Shown piece after piece: positions 57,568 to 64,000 of a stretch of 64,000 nucleotides of DNA. Every line of letters starts with the position of its first letter. Position 1 is the stretch's first letter. This DNA is from Melitaea cinxia (lineage: Eukaryota > Arthropoda > Insecta > Lepidoptera > Nymphalidae), in NCBI RefSeq assembly GCF_905220565.1, contig NC_059421.1:134001-198000 (forward strand). The letters are read 5' to 3'. Position numbers and translations under genes: made by a program. The notes beneath the pieces were generated by a model. That model was given only the letters and a program-made list of their open reading frames with translations. It searched no databases and was not told the origin of the DNA.

Positions 57568-59464
57568 GTTATGAGGGAAATTCGCCCAAACATTAGAAAA
57601 GGCATTAATTAATTATCTCAATAATACACTACATAAAAATGCATCTTTAACTGGTAAAATTGAACACAAACAGAACCGTTCCATTTTTAACTAAACGGTA
57701 ATAAAGTTCAATAAAATATTTACTAAACGTTTATGAATAGTCTGAAGTAGATTCCGCAAATCGCTTTTCAAGAACACAACTTTGTTCCAATTACCTGCGA
57801 AGTTATTACAGGAAATTTAATTGGTATTGCTGCTTAAAATATTAAATCATAATTATAAAGAAGAGAAATCGTTTTAATATAAAATACTGTAATGTAAATG
57901 AACAATGACTTGGTGAATATTTTAAATGTTAGGAGATTAAACCTGGTTCATGTATTCGACATGAGTAGCTATGTTTTTTTTTTCTACTTATTATACTACA
58001 GATCAACAGTCCTGTGACTGCCTAGTAAAACTAGGACGTGGTCCGACGCTGACGGTTTTTTTTTCCTTACTAAATACTGTTTATGGAGAAGTATACACAT
58101 AATTGCTTTCTAATTTCTAACATTATTATTTTTCTTATCTATGTCTATATTTACACTTATTTGCTAGTTATCATAATGTACACTTATTTCCTAGTTACCA
58201 TATATGTACACTTATGTATATGAGTCGCTATGTTAGTGCACTCTGAATTTATGGTTACCGACCACTTGCCATAACTATAGCTTTCAGAATCACTCCTTAT
58301 TGATCCAGACTTTGTTGTCATGTCTTCTTATTAGTAGACCACGGAAAATAGAATATATCTCCCAACAAAGCTGCTATTTGTATCTGCAATCTAATGATTT
58401 TTAATGGGTATGCTATGTAAATCTAATACCGTGGTATTACGTGGACTATCTTGTAACTCTCTGTTCGTAATCAGAATGTTCGTATCGTATGGTGCCAAGT
58501 CAAATTAACGTCAAACGAATTAACGTCAATTCTTTCTTCATTATCTGATAGTAATATGAACGTTATAAGTTGGAATAAAATTTGAATAATTAATAATTAA
58601 GCGAGACGAGGTCCCGTCGCCCTCTCATTGGCCGATGAGCGACAACGTCACGACTGTGCGAGCCATAGGAGCAGCCACTGCTCACCAGATGTCGCTCCAA
58701 CAGTCACCAAGACTAAGAACTGTTCAAAAAAAATAACGAGTTCTCAAAAAGGAAGACTGTATCATATAAAAATATTTGCTGTAATTTTCAAAACTATTAT
58801 TGTAGGTACAAAAATGTAAAACAGGGTCAGTACATACTAAAACGAACCAACTTTTAAACACTGACTGAAGTGTTATCGAACCCTATAATTGTAAATGGGA
58901 GTGAACTTAAAGTGCTTTTACAATACAAGTAGCGTTTTCTGGCATCGAACTTCGAAACGCTTTCAGAGCTAGTTCTTAAAAGGCTATTATTGGAGTCTGC
59001 GTGAGAGAGAATGGTCCGTTTGTTCGTTGGCGCAGGTCGGAGCGTGAAATCGGTCAAGTTTTAAAGGTTTTCAGAACAAGGGGGAGGGGTGATGTCTTCG
59101 ATTGTTAGTAGCTTAGGACTTAGTTTCTACTCGCTGACGTGACTTCTTTTTTTGAGGTTTTATTTTTATATTTTTTACATAAACCTAATCCTGCAGACCT
59201 TCGGAAGTTATATGCGTAAATACATATTTACTTAAAAATCGGTAAATTTGTACAAGTTGTGCTCCGATATAATAAATAAACTTGCCAATTTCACGAAGTA
59301 TTTGTTGAGGTTTTTACCGACTCTTCTACGACTAACCATAACGTACTTTAAAAACCCAGTGATAGCTTTACTTTTTTCCAAAATTAGGGATATTTTTCAA
59401 CAAAGATAAAAACCCTATCGCTCCCAATTAGTTTTTATTTTTACATCTTATTTTAATTTAAAAC
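57568..59464. other. intron sequence, no gene seen
   Basis: AT-rich. Short frames at 58628-58819 and 58854-59057 have no recognisable domain. Nothing else is supportable. Confidence 0.5.
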
Positions 59465-59567
59465 TCTAAACCTTATCCGCCAGCCCGCAATGGAGCAGTC
59501 GGGTGAATTAAACTCCAATGCTCCTCCATGCCCAGCAGTGGAATACTATATATATATATATATACTA
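59465..59567 (+). repeat. SINE family A tail followed by (TA)n
   Basis: CCTTATCCGCCAGCCCGCAA and CATGCCCAGCAGTGGAATAC are followed by an AT repeat. Confidence 0.6.
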
Positions 59568-59680
59568 AACTGTGAAACTTTTTACTTTTATGGTATAAAG
59601 CATCTCAACTGCTTTAATGTACTTCAACATATTACATAACGATCAAGGATTTAAAAAGTGACAGGAGCCTACTTGAATGA

Positions 59681-60739
59681 AATAAAACAATACAACTAAC
59701 TAGATGGTTTACTTCTTATATCAGTAATAGATCCCAGGCGGTTGCAATAAATGGTTTTACGTCTTCGTGGCTATCGATTCCTTCTGGCGTGCCTCAAGGC
59801 TCTTTGTTAGGGCCTTTGCTTTTCGTCATATTTATTAACGACATCGCTTTATGTTTCAAATCTGCCAAAGTTTTATTATATGCAGACGACACTAAGATTT
59901 TTATGGCCACTAACAGTTCTGGTGACTGTGATCGCCTCCAGTCTGATCTTAACAATTTTGTGCAGTATTGTACTCAAAACAAGCTCGATTTGAATGTTTC
60001 CAAGTGTTTTGCTATGACTTTTTCTCGAAAATATAACACTATAAATTATCTGTATAAAATCAACAATAAGTCGCTTAACAAAGTTACATCTATGAAGGAC
60101 TTGGGGCTCATTCAAGATTCTAAACTCTTATTTGATAGGCACATTGATTACACAGTAAAAAAGGCCTCCAAGGCTCTTGGTTTCATTATAAGGTCTACAC
60201 ATGAATTTAAATCTATTAAATCGATTAAAGTACTTTATTGTGCTTACGTGCGCAGTATCCTTGAGTATGCTTCTATGGTCTGGAGTCCACAATATAACGT
60301 GTATATTTCCCGTATTGAGTCGGTGCAGAAAAGGTTCTTGAGGTATTTACAATACAAGTGCGAGCAATCGGATCGCGGTTATGAGGCGAGATGTAACAGA
60401 TACCACTTCTTACCCTTGGAAAAGAGACGGCAACTTTTTGATATTACGTATCTCTTAAAAATTGTCAATGGCACCATTGATTGCCCTGCTTTGCTGGAAA
60501 AAGTTAGCATCTGGGTTCCTCGCAGATTACCAACTAGACGTACCCAACCGCTAGCAATTCCTAAAGTTAGTACTAATTACCGCCGCAATTCATTTATTAT
60601 TCGAGCGAGTGAACTTTTTAACAAACTGTCAATGAATTGTGACGAATTAGAATTATTCTGTACTAAGCCTCAGAACGTGAGTAGATTATTTGCTTTGGAG
60701 TTCTTTGGCCCCCGCGTCGAGGGTGCAACAAATTCTTAA
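59681..60739 (+). pseudogene. 5'-truncated LINE ORF2: reverse transcriptase palm to C-terminus
   Basis: The frame is open from 59681 (an in-frame TGA ends at 59680) and encodes 352 residues. It includes WFTSYISNRSQAV, SGVPQGSLLGPLLFVIFIND, the catalytic LLYADDTKIF and the thumb/C-terminal region ending in FFGPRVEG, as in Jockey/CR1-type LINEs. The endonuclease and fingers are missing, so the copy cannot move by itself; the lost 5' end is normal for LINE insertion. The remaining reading frame is undamaged, pointing to a recent event. It lies in the sense orientation within an intron of the Ig gene. Whether it is the same family as the LINE at 1-2918 cannot be told, since the two do not overlap. 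Confidence 0.9.
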
Positions 60740-60960
60740 ATACATTCATTCCTCATCTTCAGGGATTTTTGTTTTGTTTTTGTTTTGTTTGTAGCTTTAT
60801 TGTCATTGTTTCATGGTCTCATCATTTAAATAACCATATGCGAATACCTGTAAATGGCTTAGTCGAAATGTACATTTTGTACACTCATTTAATGTCTTAT
60901 GTGCTGTTGGTGTTCCAAATAGAATAAAATAAAATAATAAAATAAAATAAAATAAGTAGT
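60740..60960 (+). mobile_element. LINE 3' UTR and (AAATA)n tail
   Basis: About 180 bp of 3' UTR is followed by a run of AAATA/AATA units at 60922-60957, the expected terminus of the truncated LINE. Confidence 0.75.
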
Positions 60961-61189
60961 AATTAAAATAATTGTTTAGGTATGTACTCAAAATTCTTTT
61001 CTAATTAATATAATTTTTCCTAATTATTTTTTCTAATATAAATATAATAATAATAATTTTTCCTAATTAATATAATTGGTGGTTTTGAAATTAACTTAAT
61101 GACAATATAACGATGTATCCTTTATTTTATTAAATCTATAAGTTAATTTGTGTGTAATTAGCTTGCAATATGGATGTTTTGGTCACTAG

Positions 61190-61291
61190 GTGGAGTCCCT
61201 CCTCCGGAACTGTCATGGCGTCTTCTGGCTCTAGAACCGGCGCTCGACCACCGGCCCTATCTTCGTGTACATCACACTAATTATTCTATTG
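61190..61291 (+). CDS. Ig-gene exon: middle of Ig domain 2
   Basis: The acceptor is TTTTGGTCACTAG and the donor is ATTG|GTAATT; phase 1 to 1. Joined to the preceding exon it gives the Ig hallmark Gly-Val-Pro-Pro-Pro followed by ELSWRLL (core Trp). The motif NYS near the end is a potential glycosylation site. Confidence 0.8.
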
Positions 61292-61514
61292 GTAATTTCA
61301 AAACATATTTCAATATTAGTTAAAAGGTAACACAGATTTTTTGGAATTAACTCCTTAAGAAAATAAGGCTCGTGGAAAACTAATATGGGGAGTGAAATTA
61401 TTTGAAACTAATTTTGACTCACCTTGAGAGACCCCGCTGCCACATTTTTAAATGTCATAGTACTAATCTTTCTTTAGAAGTTAACTCCACTCACACATAT
61501 CCATTCACACTCGC

Positions 61515-61560
61515 ACACTTACACACACACGCACGCACGCACGCACGCACGCAAACACAA
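61515..61560. repeat. (CA)n/(GCAC)n microsatellite
   Basis: TTACACACACACGCACGCAC and further GCAC units. A second CA-rich run lies at 61835-61858. Confidence 0.9.
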
Positions 61561-61569
61561 ACATACAGA

Positions 61570-61832
61570 AATACTAACTGAGGTAGGGCACAGCAGGAAT
61601 TTACTGCTCAAATTATGGAGCAGCCCGACTGGGCTAGTACCCCGACCTTACAGAAGATCTCTGGTGGAAGATCTGTTGGTGAGTAAGGTGACCAGAGCTC
61701 CTGGGGGGATTGGGGATTGGGTCGGCTACGCGCTTGCGATGCTTCTGGTGTTGCAGCCGTCTATAAGCTACGGTAATCGCTTACCATCGGGTGAGCCGTA
61801 CGCTTGTTTGCCGACCTAGTAATATAAAAAAA
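61570..61832 (+). repeat. CCGACCTAG-tailed retroposon, good copy
   Basis: ACTGAGGTAGGGCACAGCAG through CGATGCTTCTGGTGTTGCAG to TTTGCCGACCTAGTAATATA and an A run, in the intron just upstream of the exon at 61910. Confidence 0.8.
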
Positions 61833-61909
61833 AAACACACACACACGCGCACACAACGAGCAACTAGCGCCACCTCTCCCCGCCCTGCAACGGTAACGGC
61901 CTGCCCCAG

Positions 61910-62050
61910 AGGGCGTGTCGTGGTCGCGCGCGGTGGTGACGGCGGCGCGCGAGCTGCACAACGCGTCGCTGCAGTGCGAGGCGCGCCAGCGCCGCCCGCC
62001 CCCCGCCGCGCCCGCCGCGCTGGCCGCCAAGCTGGAGATACACGTCACCT
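61910..62050 (+). CDS. Ig-gene exon: end of Ig domain 2
   Basis: The acceptor is CTGCCCCAG and the donor is CACCT|GTGAGT; phase 1 to 1. It reads GVSWSRAVVTAARELHNASL, then QCEAR with the second cysteine, a Pro/Ala-rich loop, and KLEIHVT. HNAS is a potential glycosylation site. GC-rich. A 35-bp minisatellite begins 29 bases downstream of the exon. Confidence 0.85.
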
Positions 62051-62079
62051 GTGAGTGCACGCCCACCACCAGTTTGCAG

Positions 62080-62437
62080 CAGTCCAACCGGGGAAGTACC
62101 TCCTTACTAAATCGCAGTCCAACCGGGGAAGTACCTCTTTACAAAATATCAGTCCAACCGGGGAAGTACCTCCTCACAAAATCTCAATCCAACCGGGGAA
62201 GTACCTCCTTGCTAAATCGCAGTCCAGCTGGGGAAGTACCTCCTTACAAAATCGCAGGCCAACCGGGGAAGTACCTCCTTACAAAATCGCAGTCCAACCG
62301 GGGAAGTACCTTCTTACAAAATCACAGTCCAACCGGGGAAGTACCTCCTTACAAAATCGTAGTCCAACCGGGGAAGTACCTCCTTACAAAATCGCAGTCC
62401 AACCGGGGAAGTACCTCCTTAAACAATCACAGTCCAA
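62080..62437 (+). repeat. 35-bp minisatellite, 10 full copies
   Basis: Units start at 62080 and every 35 bp to 62395, each containing TCCAACCGGGGAAGTACCTC with few changes; a partial eleventh unit ends at 62437. It begins 29 bases downstream of the exon end at 62050. Frames reading through it are not protein evidence. Confidence 0.97.
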
Positions 62438-63850
62438 TAATGTTGCGCCTAAGTAGTGTTCTGTTTCTGTTGTGATTGAGGTAGAGGCAGCAGTTGAAGC
62501 ATGAAATATGTTTACATATGACCTTAAACTATTGTTTATATCAATTTAAACCAAGTGCAGTGAACGCCATTTGTGTTTACTAGATGGGTATTAAGTTAAT
62601 CGCCCTCACTTACCACATTGACGTGTCACCGTCGCACAAAACAAAGCTACGTAATTTACGAGTACCCTCATAGACGGCGCCTCGCGCTGTAATGAAACAA
62701 ATTGCCTTCTTTTGCTAGCAAGATTACAATTGTTTATATATACTTTATTGCACTTAAGAACAGAATATACAGAAAATTACATATATAGTTGATGGCAAAG
62801 GTGGACTTATCCCTAGAAGAGATCTTGTTCTTTGTTCTCTTGTTGATTGTTTAGTTTAGGTACACGTTATTGTGGAGTTACGACGTTTTGTCCTAGTGTA
62901 GGTATTTGTGATTTTATTATGCGAGTTTCTAGACCAATCTTAGACCAATCCTGTGTCGAGAATCTAGGAAGAAATATATTAATACTAATTATTAAATTAA
63001 TCAGGAAAATAAGCGTGACAAACTATAAGCGAAATATTCCTAGTTTTTATACATCAAAGTATTGGGAAACTAATACTAATAAAAAGATATATCTTAAAAT
63101 TTGTTACACAACGAAAACAAAAAGTTAAAAGCAAATATACGCAAAAAATCTTCGTCATTTATATTTATAATTTTAAATAACTATAATCGATTAAGTACAT
63201 GCTGATGGAGATAGCGACGTTAGTGAATTAGGACAAACAGTGCCGAGTTTTAACATTCACGAATTAATTACGATGATTATGACTCGATTGTAATTAGTTT
63301 CAGCTGACTGCGGTCTAATTACACGACAGGAAAGGATTACTGTTCAATATCAGCGTGTTATGTGCATTGATACGACTAATAACATGTTAATCGCGTCTTA
63401 ATTGATGATAATACTCACTGAACTGAACTGGAACCCTCCAGTTCCTTTCATTGGAGGGAGAAGAGTCGATGTTCACTTATTCCAGGTCATCTGCGAAAGT
63501 TTTGATTTATTTAAAGTTTCGTTGTGTCCACTTTTCAACGCTGTTTATTTTACTTGTAATGAGCCAAGGAACAAGAGAAAATTTCATGTTTTATGGAATA
63601 AAAAATTAAGAAAATTGTACAGAAATATATTTAAAAAAAAATCAGTAAACGTAACGATTATTTAAACTTAACGTGTTTAACACAAGATCAGATAACATCT
63701 CTCGAGTTCGTCAGTTATTGATGAAAATATTTATATTTGTCATTTTGTGTTTCTGTAAACGCTCGATACAGGACAAGCGCCCCCATATTGGAAAACTAGG
63801 ATTATTAACTCCTAAGCCATTAATTACTTATGTTAACATTTCTCCCACAT
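62438..63850. other. intron sequence, no gene seen
   Basis: AT-rich. A LINE-tail-like phrase (GGACTTATCCCTAGAAGAGA) lies near 62803. Open frames at 62847 and 63402 show no domain. Confidence 0.5.
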
Positions 63851-63854
63851 AAAA

Positions 63855-63955
63855 TAGGTTTCCAGTCCTCCCGTGAACTTGTTGCTGTAAAGTATCCAAA
63901 ACGTTGGGCATGTAAAAAACCTAATAAACCGCGATAAAACCCGAGAAAGCTTTTT
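63855..63955. repeat. short inverted-repeat element, decayed third copy
   Basis: CAGTCCTCCCGTGAACTTGT, AAAGTATCCAAAACGTTGGG and CGCGATAAAACCCGAGAAAG match the interior and right end of 57448-57567; the left end is lost. Confidence 0.6.
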
Positions 63956-63988
63956 GATTTTCTTGACATAAATCTGTTGTGGCACCAG

Positions 63989-64000
63989 ACCCGCCGTCGT
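63989..64000 (+). CDS. Ig-gene exon: first 12 bases before window end
   Basis: GTTGTGGCACCAG is followed by bases that, with the T carried over from the previous exon, encode YPPS. The Tyr-Pro-Pro motif is the usual junction after an Ig domain, so this is very probably the next exon, cut by the window edge. Confidence 0.6.

Larger units (their letters stand above)
43148..64000 (+). other. immunoglobulin-superfamily gene, internal portion (gene span)
   Basis: Nine exons (43148-43938, 44658-44693, 44998-45204, 47118-47222, 55314-55482, 56367-56477, 61190-61291, 61910-62050, 63989 onward) join with consistent phases: phase 0 for the third to fifth and phase 1 from the sixth on, with AG/GT boundaries throughout. 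The deduced product has an acidic N-terminal region, a linker and two Ig domains, each with two cysteines and a tryptophan. It probably acts in cell adhesion or recognition outside the cell. The start codon, signal peptide, any membrane segment and the C-terminus are outside the visible exons. I could not assign it to a named family (nephrin-, sidestep- or beat-like proteins are possible relatives). Confidence 0.75.

Noticed and set aside
61761..62087. 108-codon reverse-strand frame
   Set aside because: It overlaps the last Ig exon and a retroposon tail and shows no domain.
61915..62475. 186-codon open frame with repeated peptide units
   Set aside because: It reads through the donor of the Ig exon into the 35-bp minisatellite; the peptide repeats are produced by the DNA repeat.

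Overview
This is an AT-rich stretch of a eukaryotic nuclear genome, almost certainly from a moth or butterfly (Lepidoptera). I base this on interspersed repeats I recognise as typical of that order: elements ending in ACCGACTTC...GAAGTCGGT, SINE tails containing GCCCAGCAGTGGGATATTAC, and Helitron-like termini reading ACTAGCTGTGCCCGCGAC. There is no bacterial-style gene organisation and no CRISPR array. Most of the window is intron, intergenic DNA and transposable elements. No species is assigned.

Layout. 1-2918 (minus strand): the 5' two thirds of a non-LTR retrotransposon, with an intact PHD-finger ORF1 and an ORF2 (endonuclease plus the start of reverse transcriptase) that stays open to the window edge; a tRNA-like sequence lies at its 5' side. 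3347-4777: Helitron-like DNA with an array of about 282-bp units. 5,000-43,000: no convincing host gene; a dense mixture of SINEs, LINE tails, palindrome-ended elements, Helitron-like ends and two small satellite arrays (17-bp and 19-bp units). 43148-64000 (plus strand): eight internal exons, plus the first 12 bases of a ninth, of one immunoglobulin-superfamily gene. 49514-54529 (minus strand): a nearly intact Ty3/Gypsy retrotransposon in the intron that splits the first Ig domain. 59681-60957: a 5'-truncated LINE in a later intron.

Host gene. All exon junctions agree in phase, and the deduced protein has a long acidic N-terminal region ending near a RKKR basic site, a linker, and two Ig domains with many potential N-glycosylation sites. 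It is probably a secreted or cell-surface adhesion/recognition protein. The signal peptide exon and the remaining C-terminal exons are not in view, and I could not name the gene. One exon is a 36-nt candidate microexon.

Nothing here amounts to a clearly new biological system. The best candidates for a second look are the Gypsy element (frame change inside the protease, 25-base leader with no recognisable primer binding site, insertion inside a SINE with a clean 4-bp duplication), the microexon, the repeated Helitron-like 5' ends, a nested insertion with its empty site preserved elsewhere in the window, and the 35-bp minisatellite just downstream of a splice donor.
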